64,000 nt of DNA. Source: Flavobacterium hibisci (GTDB lineage Bacteria > Bacteroidota > Bacteroidia > Flavobacteriales > Flavobacteriaceae). The notes beneath the pieces were generated by a model, which ran no database searches, had not been told where the DNA came from, and saw only the letters and a program-made list of their open reading frames with translations. The stretch is from contig NZ_JAIQDW010000002.1 in the NCBI RefSeq assembly GCF_020026925.1, positions 62,001 to 126,000 of the forward strand, read 5' to 3'. Shown in pieces: positions 35,085 through 45,064 of this stretch (position 1 is the first letter of the stretch; each line of letters begins with the position of its first letter). The position numbers and the translations under genes are program-made.

Positions 35085-35447
35085 AATAGAAGTCTTTATA
35101 AATAGGTATTTTTATTTTTTTTGCAAGCAAATTTAGGAATTAAAGCTGAGAATTAAAAAAAATATAATGTATGGCGCTTTTTTAAAAATTATTATTGCAA
35201 AAAAACAACTATCAATCTTAAAAACTGATAAAAAATCATTTTTAGGTTCGAAAAATAAATTATCAATAATTTAAAAACTTTTCTTTAACAAAGTAAAAAT
35301 TTAATGTTATAAAGAAAGTCGGATTTTACCTCTCTTTTAAAAGAGAATACTCCTAAATAAGTATTTTATAACGTTATAGTTTTAGTATATACCACCGCAA
35401 GTAAGTAAAACTACTTATATAAAATGCGGAATTTTCATATACAAAAA
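35085..35447. other. Spacer upstream of acnB
   Basis: No gene seen. A -7-like TAAATTTG lies on the minus strand at 35128-35135, 44 bp before the acnB ATG, but no -33 TTG at the right distance. A short palindrome TCTCTTTTAAAAGAGA lies near 35331. The rest is A+T-rich. Confidence 0.45.
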
Positions 35448-35474
35448 AGCCAAACTGATTTGATCAGCCTGGCT
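35448..35474 (-). terminator. Terminator of the moxR gene
   Basis: 35448-35459 and 35463-35474 form a 12-bp stem on the minus strand (two G-U pairs) with a 3-nt loop and a following T-run (TTTTTTG). It lies 22 bp after the moxR stop. Confidence 0.9.
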
Positions 35475-35496
35475 AATAATCTAATTTAAATCTTAT

Positions 35497-36450
35497 TTAC
35501 ATCAACTTCTTGATAATTACTTCTTCTGTAATTCCTTCTGCATCTGCTTTATAATTTTTGATAATCCTGTGACGTAAGATTCCGGTGGCCACTGCTTTCA
35601 CATCTTCAATATCAGGTGAAAATTTGCCGTTAAAAGCAGCATGCGCTTTGGCAGCTAAAATTAAATTTTGAGAAGCTCTCGGACCTGCACCCCAATCCAG
35701 ATAATTTCTAACAAAATCATTAGTCAGACTATTATCAGGACGTGTTTTACTAACAAGTGTCACTGCATATTCAATGACATTATCTGCTACTGGAATTCTA
35801 CGGATCAAATGCTGGAAATCTATTATCTCCTGAGCTGTAAACAACGGATTTATCTTCGTTTTTACATCCGAAGTAGTTTGTTTAACAACCTGAACTTCTT
35901 CTTCAAATGTTGGATATTCTAATTTTATAGCAAACATAAAACGGTCTAACTGAGCCTCTGGAAGAGGGTATGTACCTTCCTGCTCAATTGGGTTTTGGGT
36001 CGCCAGTACAAAATAAGGCAAATCTAATTTATAGTTTTGCCCAGCAATTGTTACAGAACGTTCCTGCATTGCTTCTAATAATGCAGCCTGAGTTTTTGGA
36101 GGGGTTCTATTGATCTCATCCGCTAAAATTATGTTCGAAAAAATTGGTCCTTTGATAAACTTAAACTGTCGGTTTTCATCCAGAATTTCACTTCCTAAAA
36201 TATCCGAAGGCATTAAATCAGGAGTAAACTGAATTCGTTTAAAATCCAGACCCAAAGCCTGAGAAAGCGTATTTATCATCAGGGTTTTTGCCAAACCGGG
36301 AACACCAATTAAAAGCGCATGCCCTCCTGAAAATATGCAAAGTAAAATTTGATCTACAACGGCATCCTGCCCTACAATGATTTTTGCTATCTCGGTTTTT
36401 AATTCGTTTCTTTTTTGAACTAAATTATGAATTGCTGCTACGTCAGACAT
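35497..36450 (-). CDS. MoxR-family AAA+ ATPase
   Basis: A 317-residue MoxR ATPase with Walker A GVPGLAKT (49-56), Walker B IILADEINRTPPKTQAALLEAMQERSV, sensor ATQNPIEQEGTYPLPEAQLDRFMF and the C-terminal lid (GAGPRASQNLILAAKAHAAFNG). MoxR proteins act as chaperone-like ATPases, often with von Willebrand A and DUF58 partners. Here no such partner is adjacent: the neighbours are a prolyl isomerase upstream and a terminator downstream. The gene starts 77 bp after the isomerase, but a hairpin in that spacer separates them. Confidence 0.92.
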   Translation of the reverse strand: MSDVAAIHNLVQKRNELKTEIAKIIVGQDAVVDQILLCIFSGGHALLIGVPGLAKTLMINTLSQALGLDFKRIQFTPDLMPSDILGSEILDENRQFKFIKGPIFSNIILADEINRTPPKTQAALLEAMQERSVTIAGQNYKLDLPYFVLATQNPIEQEGTYPLPEAQLDRFMFAIKLEYPTFEEEVQVVKQTTSDVKTKINPLFTAQEIIDFQHLIRRIPVADNVIEYAVTLVSKTRPDNSLTNDFVRNYLDWGAGPRASQNLILAAKAHAAFNGKFSPDIEDVKAVATGILRHRIIKNYKADAEGITEEVIIKKLM

Positions 36451-36470
36451 TTATGAATATATTTTAAATT

Positions 36471-36511
36471 AAAAAGAGTTAGCTCTATGAATTCATAAAA
36501 CTAACTCTTTT
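36471..36511 (-). terminator. Terminator hairpin between the prolyl isomerase and moxR genes
   Basis: 36471-36482 (AAAAAGAGTTAG) pairs with 36501-36511 (CTAACTCTTTT), loop 18 nt, with a T-run on the minus strand. It likely ends the isomerase transcript, perhaps only partly. Confidence 0.78.
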
Positions 36512-36527
36512 CTTTATTTAATAAAAA

Positions 36528-37961
36528 TTATTTTTTCAACCAATTATTAGTAAAGGTACAATCTCTGTATTCGCCAATAATCTTAATATAGGTGTCTTTG
36601 ATTTTTGTATCAAACCATTTTGCAATGGCATTGATTTGTTTTTCTTTTAATGCTAACTCTTTGATTTTAGTATAATCTTTTGCATAATCTGCTACATGCT
36701 CATCGATTCTATTTGTCACAGTAATCAATTTATATGTTTTTTTCCCTTTATCATCTGTATCCAAAATTGGCTGAGAAACTTCATCATCTTTTAAATTTGA
36801 AACCTGACTGTATAAAGCTGCATCCATTTTAGTCAGTTCAAAACGTGTATCCTGAGTATTCGGATTAACCAAAGTACCCCCATTTGCTCTTGTTTCTTTT
36901 TGATCAGAATCATTTCTGGCAGCATCTGCAAAAGAAATTTCTTTATTTACAATCTTATTTCTGATGTTTGTAATTCTTTCTTTTGCTTCTTTTAAAGCTG
37001 TTTCTGAAACTGTTGGCGAAATTAAAATATGACGCAATTCTACTTCTTGCCCTTTTATTTTATCAACCATTATAATATGGTATCCATATTGTGTTTCAAA
37101 AGGTTCTGAAATCTCGCCTTCTCCAAGGCTAAAAGCAACATCTTTAAATTCTTTCACAAAAGGAGTTTTTCTGGTCATTTTATAATAACCTCCATTAGGT
37201 GAAGACCCTGGATCCTGAGAATACAAAACTGCTTTTGTGGCAAAACTTGAACCTTCTAAAACATCTTTTCGAATAGAATTCAATCTGTCAATCACTTTTT
37301 GTTTGTCTTCTTTTGAAACTTTAGGTTCTACCACTATTTGGGCTACTTCCATTTCAGCTCCAAAAGTAGGCAATTCATCTTTTGGTATCTTTTTAAAGAA
37401 ATTACGAACCTCTTCTGGCGTTATTTCAACTGCATCAACAATCTTTTTCTGCATTTCAGAAGATAGTTTTTGCTCTTTTAATATATCTGCAAAATATGTT
37501 TTAAATTCCTCAACCGAACTCTTTTTGTAAAATTCTACAATTTTATTTATATCCCCACCAGTCTGTCTCATCATGTAAGTAAGCCTTTCATCCATCATGC
37601 TTTTTACTTCGGCATCACTAACAATAATACTGTCCTGAATTGCCTGATGTGCATACAATTTATCTTCCAAAAGCTTCCCTAACATCTGACATCTGGTAAT
37701 ATCCTTTACCGAACCGCCCTGAGAAGTAATTTCAAGATACCCTTTATCAATATCTGAGTCTAAAACAATATAATCCCCAACCGTGGCAATAATACCATCC
37801 ACCTTTTGTTTATTGATTGAAGCTTTATCAGCCGGTTTCTCAGCTACAACATCCTTAATAACTTCCTGAGCAGAAATAATCGAGCTGAAAAAAAGTAAAA
37901 AACATATTGTCAGTATTAACCTGTAATCAATAGTTTTTAGCTGTAATTTTTTTAATAACAT
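36528..37961 (-). CDS. SurA-like periplasmic peptidyl-prolyl isomerase
   Basis: A 477-residue outer-membrane-protein chaperone of the SurA type. An N-terminal signal segment (LILTICFLLFFSSIISAQ) precedes the SurA N-terminal chaperone region (VDGIIATVGDYIVLDSDIDKGY, RCQMLGKLLEDKLYAHQA). Two parvulin (PpiC) domains follow, at about 200-300 (AQIVVEPKVSKEDKQKVI, SQDPGSSPNGGYYKMTRKTPFVKEFKDVAFSLGEGEISEPFETQYGYHIIMVDKI) and 305-415 (LRHILISPTVS, NGGTLVNPNT). The C-terminus is helical. Its length is near E. coli SurA (428). It should assist outer-membrane biogenesis. Confidence 0.9.
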   Translation of the reverse strand: MLLKKLQLKTIDYRLILTICFLLFFSSIISAQEVIKDVVAEKPADKASINKQKVDGIIATVGDYIVLDSDIDKGYLEITSQGGSVKDITRCQMLGKLLEDKLYAHQAIQDSIIVSDAEVKSMMDERLTYMMRQTGGDINKIVEFYKKSSVEEFKTYFADILKEQKLSSEMQKKIVDAVEITPEEVRNFFKKIPKDELPTFGAEMEVAQIVVEPKVSKEDKQKVIDRLNSIRKDVLEGSSFATKAVLYSQDPGSSPNGGYYKMTRKTPFVKEFKDVAFSLGEGEISEPFETQYGYHIIMVDKIKGQEVELRHILISPTVSETALKEAKERITNIRNKIVNKEISFADAARNDSDQKETRANGGTLVNPNTQDTRFELTKMDAALYSQVSNLKDDEVSQPILDTDDKGKKTYKLITVTNRIDEHVADYAKDYTKIKELALKEKQINAIAKWFDTKIKDTYIKIIGEYRDCTFTNNWLKK

Positions 37962-38299
37962 TATTTTAAATTTAATTTGAATGTAAGGTCGGCTTTAGTT
38001 TTTTTTCTTTAAAACTGAAAATTAATTATACAAATATTTTCAAATTATAGAAATAGAAAAACTGTATCCTGTTTTCACAACTTATAACGAACAAAAATAA
38101 CAATTCAATTACATAATCCAACTATCTGCTATACTATTAACAAAAAATTATACCCAATACAAATAGTTAAATACATCTCACTAATTTTCATTAATATAAA
38201 TAATGAAGAAAAACGAAATTATGTATACCAAAACAGAATCGTATTTATTTTTAAATCGTAGTAATTAATAGTACTTTTGCAAACCTATTTATACAAAAT
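37962..38299. other. Divergent spacer between the isomerase and prfC genes
   Basis: 338 bp, A+T-rich, without a gene. A -7-like TACTTTTG lies at 38272-38279, 20 bp before the prfC ATG; no clear TTG is at the -33 distance. No clear element for the isomerase on the other strand was found. Confidence 0.45.
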
Positions 38300-39892
38300 A
38301 TGAGCTTTTTAAAAGAAATACAACGCAGAAGAACTTTTGGAATTATCTCGCATCCTGATGCCGGTAAAACAACATTGACAGAAAAATTATTACTTTTTGG
38401 AGGTGCAATCCAAGAAGCAGGCGCCGTAAAAAATAATAAAATAAAAAAAGGAGCAACGAGTGATTTTATGGAAATCGAACGCCAGAGAGGTATTTCGGTT
38501 TCGACTTCTGTACTTGCTTTTAATTATAAAGACAAAAAAATCAACATCCTTGATACTCCCGGACACAAGGATTTTGCTGAAGATACTTTTAGAACTTTAA
38601 CTGCTGTAGATAGTGTAATTGTAGTTATTGATGTTGCCAAAGGGGTCGAAGAACAAACTGAAAAATTAGTTGCAGTTTGTAGAATGCGTAACATTCCGAT
38701 GATTGTTTTCATCAATAAATTAGACCGTGAAGGTAAAGATGCCTTCGATTTAATGGATGAAGTAGAACAAAAGTTAGGATTAAAAGTTACACCTTTAAGT
38801 TTCCCAATCGGAATGGGGTATGATTTTCAGGGAATTTATAATTTATGGGAAGAAAACATTAACCTTTTTAGTGGGGACAGCCGTAAAAACATTGAAGAAA
38901 CAATTGCTTTTTCTGATGTTCAGAACAATCCGGAATTAGATAAGATCGTAGGACAAAAAGCAGCTGATAAACTTCGTGAAGAATTAGAATTAATTGATGA
39001 AGTATACCCCAAATTTGAACGTCAGGATTATTTAGACGGAAAAATTCAGCCTGTGTTTTTTGGCTCTGCTTTGAATAATTTTGGAGTTCGTGAGTTATTA
39101 GATTGTTTCGTTACAATTGCGCCATCACCAAGACCAAAAGATTCCGAAACTCGTTTAGTTGATCCTACAGAAGAAAAAATGTCTGGTTTTGTTTTCAAAA
39201 TCCATGCTAATATGGATCCAAAACACCGTGACCGATTAGCTTTTATTAAAATTGTTTCCGGAACATTCGAAAGAAACAAACCCTATTACCATGTTCGTCA
39301 GAAGAAAAATTTAAAATTTTCCAGTCCGAATGCCTTTTTTGCAGAGAAAAAAGAAATTGTTGACATTTCATATCCGGGAGATATTGTTGGACTACATGAT
39401 ACAGGAAATTTCAAAATTGGTGACACTTTGACTGAAGGAGAATTAATGAGTTTCAAAGGAATCCCAAGCTTTTCCCCAGAACACTTTAGATACATCAACA
39501 ATGCTGATCCAATGAAAGCAAAACAATTGGATAAAGGAATTGATCAGTTAATGGATGAAGGTGTAGCCCAGTTGTTTACATTAGAAATGAATAATCGTAA
39601 GATTATCGGTACTGTTGGCGCACTACAATATGAAGTTATCCAATACCGTTTAGAACATGAATACGGTGCAAAATGTACCTATGAAAATTTCCCTGTTCAC
39701 AAAGCATGTTGGGTAAAACCGAATGATCCTAAAAGTGAAGAATTCAAAGAATTTAAAAGAATCAAACAAAAATTTCTGGCTCATGACAAATATGGCCAAT
39801 TGGTATTTTTAGCCGATTCTGATTTTACAATTCAAATGACTCAAAGCAAATATCCAAATGTAAAATTATTTTTTACATCTGAGTTTGAATAA
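38300..39892 (+). CDS. prfC: Peptide chain release factor 3
   Basis: A translational GTPase that recycles release factors RF1/RF2 from the ribosome. It has 530 residues (E. coli 529). G motifs: GIISHPDAGKTTLTEKLL (P-loop HPDAGKT, 18-24), switch I GATSDFMEIERQRGISV, switch II LDTPGHKDFAEDT and NKLD (FINKLDREGKDAF). Domain II and III segments RYINNADPMKAKQLDKGIDQLMDEG and IIGTVGALQYEVIQYRLEHEYGAKC are diagnostic against EF-G. It is a single gene closed by a strong terminator. Confidence 0.95.
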   Translation: MSFLKEIQRRRTFGIISHPDAGKTTLTEKLLLFGGAIQEAGAVKNNKIKKGATSDFMEIERQRGISVSTSVLAFNYKDKKINILDTPGHKDFAEDTFRTLTAVDSVIVVIDVAKGVEEQTEKLVAVCRMRNIPMIVFINKLDREGKDAFDLMDEVEQKLGLKVTPLSFPIGMGYDFQGIYNLWEENINLFSGDSRKNIEETIAFSDVQNNPELDKIVGQKAADKLREELELIDEVYPKFERQDYLDGKIQPVFFGSALNNFGVRELLDCFVTIAPSPRPKDSETRLVDPTEEKMSGFVFKIHANMDPKHRDRLAFIKIVSGTFERNKPYYHVRQKKNLKFSSPNAFFAEKKEIVDISYPGDIVGLHDTGNFKIGDTLTEGELMSFKGIPSFSPEHFRYINNADPMKAKQLDKGIDQLMDEGVAQLFTLEMNNRKIIGTVGALQYEVIQYRLEHEYGAKCTYENFPVHKACWVKPNDPKSEEFKEFKRIKQKFLAHDKYGQLVFLADSDFTIQMTQSKYPNVKLFFTSEFE

Positions 39893-39915
39893 ATATTTGA
39901 TCGTCTTATATAATC

Positions 39916-39950
39916 AAAAAGCGCCAACTTTGAAAGTTGGCGCTTTTTTA
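39916..39950 (+). terminator. Intrinsic terminator of prfC
   Basis: 39916-39930 and 39934-39948 form a 15-bp perfect stem (core GCGCCAACTT/AAGTTGGCGC) with a 3-nt loop and a T-run to 39949. Confidence 0.93.
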
Positions 39951-40102
39951 ATAGTATTAAATTAACTTTTTATTGGAAAAATTAATTTTCTTTATTTTAT
40001 GTTACGTCAAAATTAGAATTAAAAAGCAATGTATTAAAACATATTCGTTGAAAGTAAATTAAATCAGACAAAATACACTTTTGCACAAGTCACTTTATAA
40101 AA

Positions 40103-40126
40103 AAAAGCTCCATTTCTGGAGCTTTT
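40103..40126 (-). terminator. Terminator downstream of the rpoBC block
   Basis: AAAAGCTCCA/TGGAGCTTTT around a 4-nt loop, followed on the minus strand by TTTTTT. It lies 6 bp after the DUF3467 stop and should end the rpoB-rpoC-DUF3467 transcript. Confidence 0.9.
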
Positions 40127-40131
40127 GAAAT

Positions 40132-40440
40132 TTATGCTTGTCCTGCCGGACCAAAATTAAGCGGAATTGGCGCTTGTTCAGTTTCTTTGATTTCACCATG
40201 GGCTGCTTCAAATCGATGAATATTTTCTCCAATAGCTCTCAATAATCTTTTAGCATGCTGTGGAGTCAGTACAATTCTTGACTTTACTTTTGCTTTAGGA
40301 GTACCCGGCATAATATTTACAAAATCTAAAACAAATTCAGATGATGAGTGATTGATAATAGCAAGATTAGAATAAATCCCTTCTGCAATGGTTTCATCTA
40401 ACTCAATGTTGATTTGTTCTTGTTGTTTCGGATTACTCAT
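40132..40440 (-). CDS. DUF3467 domain protein
   Basis: A 102-residue cytoplasmic protein of the DUF3467 family, recognised by EGIYSNLAIINHSSSEFVLDFVNIMPGTPKAKVKSRIVLTPQHAKRLLRAIGENI. It has no known biochemical role. Position just 54 bp downstream of rpoC, before the terminator, is typical in Bacteroidota, so it is probably cotranscribed with RNA polymerase genes. The spacer has an imperfect hairpin (about 40457-40487) without a T-run on this strand. Confidence 0.88.
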   Translation of the reverse strand: MSNPKQQEQINIELDETIAEGIYSNLAIINHSSSEFVLDFVNIMPGTPKAKVKSRIVLTPQHAKRLLRAIGENIHRFEAAHGEIKETEQAPIPLNFGPAGQA

Positions 40441-40494
40441 AATTTTAATATTTTTTCAATTTCCCTCTTCCGAAAAAGAGGGAATTGATAAGAA

Positions 40495-43400
40495 TTAATA
40501 AATGTATTCTTCTTTATTTGCCATCATTTCATTGTAATCATCCTTAGAACCTACGATTGTATTATCGTATTCTCTCATACCAGTTCCCGCAGGAATTCTG
40601 TGACCAACAATTACATTTTCTTTTAATCCTTCTAAGTCATCTACTTTACCAGCTACTGCAGCTTCGTTAAGTACTTTCGTTGTCTCCTGGAATGAAGCCG
40701 CAGAAATAAATGATTTAGTTTGTAACGAAGCTCTTGTAATACCCTGAAGAACTGGCGTTGCAGTTGCTGTAATTACGTCTCTTGCTACTACAAGATTTCT
40801 ATCATTTCGTTTCAATAATGAATTTTCATCACGCAATTCACGAGGTGTAATAATCTGACCTGGTTTCAATACAGAAGAATCTCCGGCATCTTCAACCACT
40901 TTCATACCATATAACTTATCATTTTGGACGATAAAATCTTTAGTATGAATCAATTGATCTTCTAAGAATAAAGTATCTCCCGGATCCTGAACTCTTACTT
41001 TACGCATCATCTGACGAATAACTACCTCGAAGTGCTTGTCATTAATTTTTACCCCTTGCAAACGGTAAACCTCCTGAATTTCATTTACCAAGTACTGTTG
41101 AACAGCAGCAGGTCCCTGAATTCTTAAGATATCATCCGGAGTAATAGCACCATCAGACAATGGAACACCCGCTCTTACAAAGTCATTTTCCTGAACAAGG
41201 ATTTGACTTGATAATTTTACAAGATATTTTCTAACGTCTCCAAATTTAGATTCGATAACAATCTCACGGTTACCTCTTTTGATTTTTCCAAAAGAAACAA
41301 CACCATCAATTTCAGAAACTACAGCTGGGTTCGAAGGATTACGAGCCTCTAACAATTCTGTAATTCTTGGTAAACCTCCTGTGATATCCCCAGATTTAGA
41401 AGAACGACGTGGAATTTTAACCAAGACTTTACCAGCCTTAATTTTCTCGCCATTCTCAACCATTAAGTGTGCACCTACTGGCAAGTTGTACGAACGAATC
41501 AATTCACCTTCTTTACCGTAAACCAATAAAGTTGGGATTAATTTTTTATTTCTGGCTTCAGAAATTACTTTCTCCTGGAAACCTGTCTGCTCATCGATTT
41601 CAACCATGAATGTTTGTCCTTGTTCTAAGTCCTCGTAAGCAATCTTACCAGTAAATTCAGAAACAATTACACCATTATATGGATCCCATTTACAGATTAC
41701 AGTTCCTTTTGCAACAGTATCTCCATCATTAACAAAAATACTAGATCCGTAAGGAATGTTATGCGTATTTAAAACAATTCCTGTTTTTTCGTCAACCAAT
41801 TTCAACTCAGTTGAACGTGAAACTACGATATCAACAGAGTTTCCTTCGCTGTCTTCTCCTTTTACTGTTTTTAAATCTTCAATTTCTAATCTACCGTTAA
41901 ATCTTGTAACAATACTAGATTCTTCAGAAATTCCTCCAGCAACCCCTCCAACGTGGAACGTACGAAGTGTTAACTGTGTACCCGGCTCACCAATAGACTG
42001 GGCTGCAATAACTCCAACAGCTTCACCTCTTTGTGTCATTTTTCCGGTAGCTAAGTTTCTACCGTAACATTTAGCACAAATACCTTTTGTAGCTTCACAA
42101 GTTAATGGAGATCTAACCTCTACTTTTTCAACTGGAGAAGCTTCTATTGTTCTCATGATTGATTCCGTGATTTGCTCTCCAGATTTAACCATTACTTCGT
42201 TTGTAAGAGGATTAATAACGTCTTGTAATGCAACACGTCCTAAAATTCTCTCTCCTAATGATTCAACGATTTCCTCATTTTTCTTCAATGCAGATACTTC
42301 AACACCTCTTAGAGTTCCACAATCTTCGATGTTTACAATAACATCTTGAGACACGTCATGAAGCCTTCTTGTTAAGTAACCAGCATCGGCCGTTTTAAGA
42401 GCCGTATCCGCAAGACCTTTACGAGCACCGTGAGTAGAAATAAAGTACTCAAGGATTGAAAGACCTTCCTTAAAGTTAGAAAGAATCGGGTTTTCAATAA
42501 TCTCACCACCACCGGCAGTAGATTTTTTAGGCTTAGCCATCAAACCACGCATACCTGTTAACTGACGAATCTGCTCCTTAGAACCCCTCGCCCCAGAATC
42601 AAGCATCATATATACAGAGTTGAAACCTTGTTGGTCTTCTCTAATATTTTTCATTGCTAATTCTGTTAACTGAGCATTCGCAGAAGTCCATACGTCAATA
42701 ACTTGGTTGTAACGCTCGTTATTTGTGATAAGACCCATATTATAGTTGGTTGAGATACCTTCAACTTGCTCTCTGGCATCTGCAATTAACTTCGTTTTTT
42801 GTTCTGGGATTCTAATATCACCTAAAGAGAATGATAAACCTCCTCTAAATGCGAATTTATAACCCATATCTTTCATATTATCCAAGAAAGCTGCCGTTGT
42901 AGGTACATCAGTCACACTTAAAATGTGTCCGATAATATCTCTAAGGTTTTTCTTAGTCAATACGTCGTTGATATATCCAGCTGCTTCCGGTACTACTTCG
43001 TTAAATAATACACGTCCTGCAGTTGTTTGAATGATTTTGTACACTAATTCTCCGTTTTCATTAAAATCTTTTGCACGGATTTTCACACGGGCATTCAATT
43101 CTAATCTTCCTTCGTTTAATGCAATGTTCACTTCTTCAGCAGAGTAGAAAGTTAAATCCTGACCAATAATTTTATGATCTTCTGTAGAAATACGCTCTTT
43201 GGTCATATAGTATAGACCCAAAACCATGTCCTGAGAAGGTACAGTAATTGGAGCACCATTTGCAGGGTTCAGGATATTGTGAGAAGCCAACATTAATAAT
43301 TGCGCCTCTAAAATAGCCTCTGGTCCTAATGGTAAGTGAACCGCCATCTGGTCACCATCGAAATCGGCGTTGAATGCCGTACATACTAATGGGTGTAACT

Positions 43401-44805
43401 GGATTGCTTTTCCTTCAATTAATTTTGGTTGGAATGCCTGAATACCAAGTCTGTGCAAAGTAGGAGCACGGTTTAGTAATACTGGGTGACCTTTAATTAC
43501 GTTTTCAAGGATATCCCAAACTACAGGCTCTTTTTTGTCAATGATTTTCTTAGCAGATTTTACTGTTTTTACAATACCTCTTTCAATCAATTTACGGATA
43601 ACGAAAGGTTTGTATAATTCAGAAGCCATATCTTTTGGCAATCCGCATTCATATAATTTTAACTCTGGACCAACGACAATTACCGAACGAGCAGAATAAT
43701 CCACACGTTTTCCTAAAAGGTTTTGACGGAAACGCCCTTGTTTACCTTTTAATGAGTCAGATAATGATTTTAAAGGTCTGTTTGATTCTGTTTTAACAGC
43801 AGAAGCTTTACGTGTGTTATCGAATAATGAATCTACAGATTCCTGCAACATACGTTTTTCGTTTCTTAAGATAACTTCTGGAGCTTTAATCTCCATTAAT
43901 CTTTTCAAACGGTTGTTACGGATGATTACACGACGATATAAATCGTTCAAATCTGAAGTTGCAAAACGACCTCCATCAAGTGGCACAAGCGGACGTAATT
44001 CTGGTGGAATAACTGGAACCACTTTCATAATCATCCACTCAGGACGGTTTTCGCGGTTTAAATTAGACTCACGGAAAGACTCAACAACTTGTAATCTTTT
44101 TAAAGCTTCCGTTTTTCTTTGTTTAGAAGTCTCGTTGTTAGCGCTGTGTCTTAATTCATAAGATAAAGCATCTAAGTCAATACGAGCCAATAAATCCATA
44201 ATACACTCTGCTCCCATTTTGGCAACAAATTTATTAGGATCCATATCATCTAAATATTGATTTTCTTGCGGAAGAGTATCTAAAATATTCAAATATTCTT
44301 CTTCAGTTAAGAAATCTAATCTTTGTAATGATTCTCCATCTGCATTTTTAGCGATACCAGCTTGAATTACTACGTATCTTTCGTAGTAAATGATCATATC
44401 TAATTTCTTAGATGGAAGACCAAGGATATAACCAATTTTGTTTGGAAGAGAACGGAAATACCAAATGTGAGCAATTGGCACAACAAGGTTGATGTGTCCT
44501 ACTCTGTCTCTACGTACTTTTTTCTCAGTAACTTCAACACCACAACGGTCACAGATAATACCTTTGTAACGAATTCTTTTATACTTACCACAAGCACATT
44601 CGAAATCTTTTACTGGTCCGAAGATTCTTTCGCAGAAAAGCCCGTCACGCTCTGGCTTGTGCGTTCTATAGTTAATAGTTTCTGGCTTTAAAACCTCTCC
44701 TCTTGATTCTTTCAAGATAGATTCTGGTGAAGCCAATCCGATAGAGATTTTATTAAATCTTTTTACCTGATTTTTATCTTTATTATTGTTTCTGTTATTC
44801 ATCAT
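40495..44805 (-). CDS. rpoC: RNA polymerase subunit beta'
   Basis: 1436 residues. N-terminal zinc site [23 protein letters not shown]; catalytic Mg2+ motif [15 protein letters not shown] at about residue 475; trigger-loop region [16 protein letters not shown] (with the C-terminal zinc ribbon [15 protein letters not shown] just before). Length and order are as in Bacteroidota. Tandem ATGs (44805 and 44802) can start it. It follows rpoB with a rather long spacer of 259 bp, which has a hairpin at 45026-45048, so it may be partly separately processed or promoted. Confidence 0.97.
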   Translation of the reverse strand: MMNNRNNNKDKNQVKRFNKISIGLASPESILKESRGEVLKPETINYRTHKPERDGLFCERIFGPVKDFECACGKYKRIRYKGIICDRCGVEVTEKKVRRDRVGHINLVVPIAHIWYFRSLPNKIGYILGLPSKKLDMIIYYERYVVIQAGIAKNADGESLQRLDFLTEEEYLNILDTLPQENQYLDDMDPNKFVAKMGAECIMDLLARIDLDALSYELRHSANNETSKQRKTEALKRLQVVESFRESNLNRENRPEWMIMKVVPVIPPELRPLVPLDGGRFATSDLNDLYRRVIIRNNRLKRLMEIKAPEVILRNEKRMLQESVDSLFDNTRKASAVKTESNRPLKSLSDSLKGKQGRFRQNLLGKRVDYSARSVIVVGPELKLYECGLPKDMASELYKPFVIRKLIERGIVKTVKSAKKIIDKKEPVVWDILENVIKGHPVLLNRAPTLHRLGIQAFQPKLIEGKAIQLHPLVCTAFNADFDGDQMAVHLPLGPEAILEAQLLMLASHNILNPANGAPITVPSQDMVLGLYYMTKERISTEDHKIIGQDLTFYSAEEVNIALNEGRLELNARVKIRAKDFNENGELVYKIIQTTAGRVLFNEVVPEAAGYINDVLTKKNLRDIIGHILSVTDVPTTAAFLDNMKDMGYKFAFRGGLSFSLGDIRIPEQKTKLIADAREQVEGISTNYNMGLITNNERYNQVIDVWTSANAQLTELAMKNIREDQQGFNSVYMMLDSGARGSKEQIRQLTGMRGLMAKPKKSTAGGGEIIENPILSNFKEGLSILEYFISTHGARKGLADTALKTADAGYLTRRLHDVSQDVIVNIEDCGTLRGVEVSALKKNEEIVESLGERILGRVALQDVINPLTNEVMVKSGEQITESIMRTIEASPVEKVEVRSPLTCEATKGICAKCYGRNLATGKMTQRGEAVGVIAAQSIGEPGTQLTLRTFHVGGVAGGISEESSIVTRFNGRLEIEDLKTVKGEDSEGNSVDIVVSRSTELKLVDEKTGIVLNTHNIPYGSSIFVNDGDTVAKGTVICKWDPYNGVIVSEFTGKIAYEDLEQGQTFMVEIDEQTGFQEKVISEARNKKLIPTLLVYGKEGELIRSYNLPVGAHLMVENGEKIKAGKVLVKIPRRSSKSGDITGGLPRITELLEARNPSNPAVVSEIDGVVSFGKIKRGNREIVIESKFGDVRKYLVKLSSQILVQENDFVRAGVPLSDGAITPDDILRIQGPAAVQQYLVNEIQEVYRLQGVKINDKHFEVVIRQMMRKVRVQDPGDTLFLEDQLIHTKDFIVQNDKLYGMKVVEDAGDSSVLKPGQIITPRELRDENSLLKRNDRNLVVARDVITATATPVLQGITRASLQTKSFISAASFQETTKVLNEAAVAGKVDDLEGLKENVIVGHRIPAGTGMREYDNTIVGSKDDYNEMMANKEEYIY

Positions 44806-45025
44806 AGTTTTTACTATTGATTTATTTGCAATTAAAAAATTGATTTTAGATTTATAATCTACTCTTTAAAAAGACAAAGAGTTAATCATTCGCTACTACC
44901 TCGGGTTACTTCTCTAAACCTCAAATTTTATTTGAAGCGCTAGTTATAAAAATGACTCGCATTATTATAAAAAATCGGAACGGGTTACGGGTATAAATCT
45001 TTAAAAACTGATATAAATGAGTAAT

Positions 45026-45048
45026 CAGTCCCATTAAAAATGAGACTG
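45026..45048 (-). promoter_or_regulatory. Hairpin in the rpoB-rpoC spacer
   Basis: CAGTCCCATT (45026-45035) and AATGAGACTG (45039-45048) pair over 10 bp on the minus strand (one G-U), 17 bp after the rpoB stop. No T-run follows, so it is more likely an RNA processing or stability element than a terminator. Confidence 0.5.
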
Positions 45049-45064
45049 ACTACAAAACTTTTAT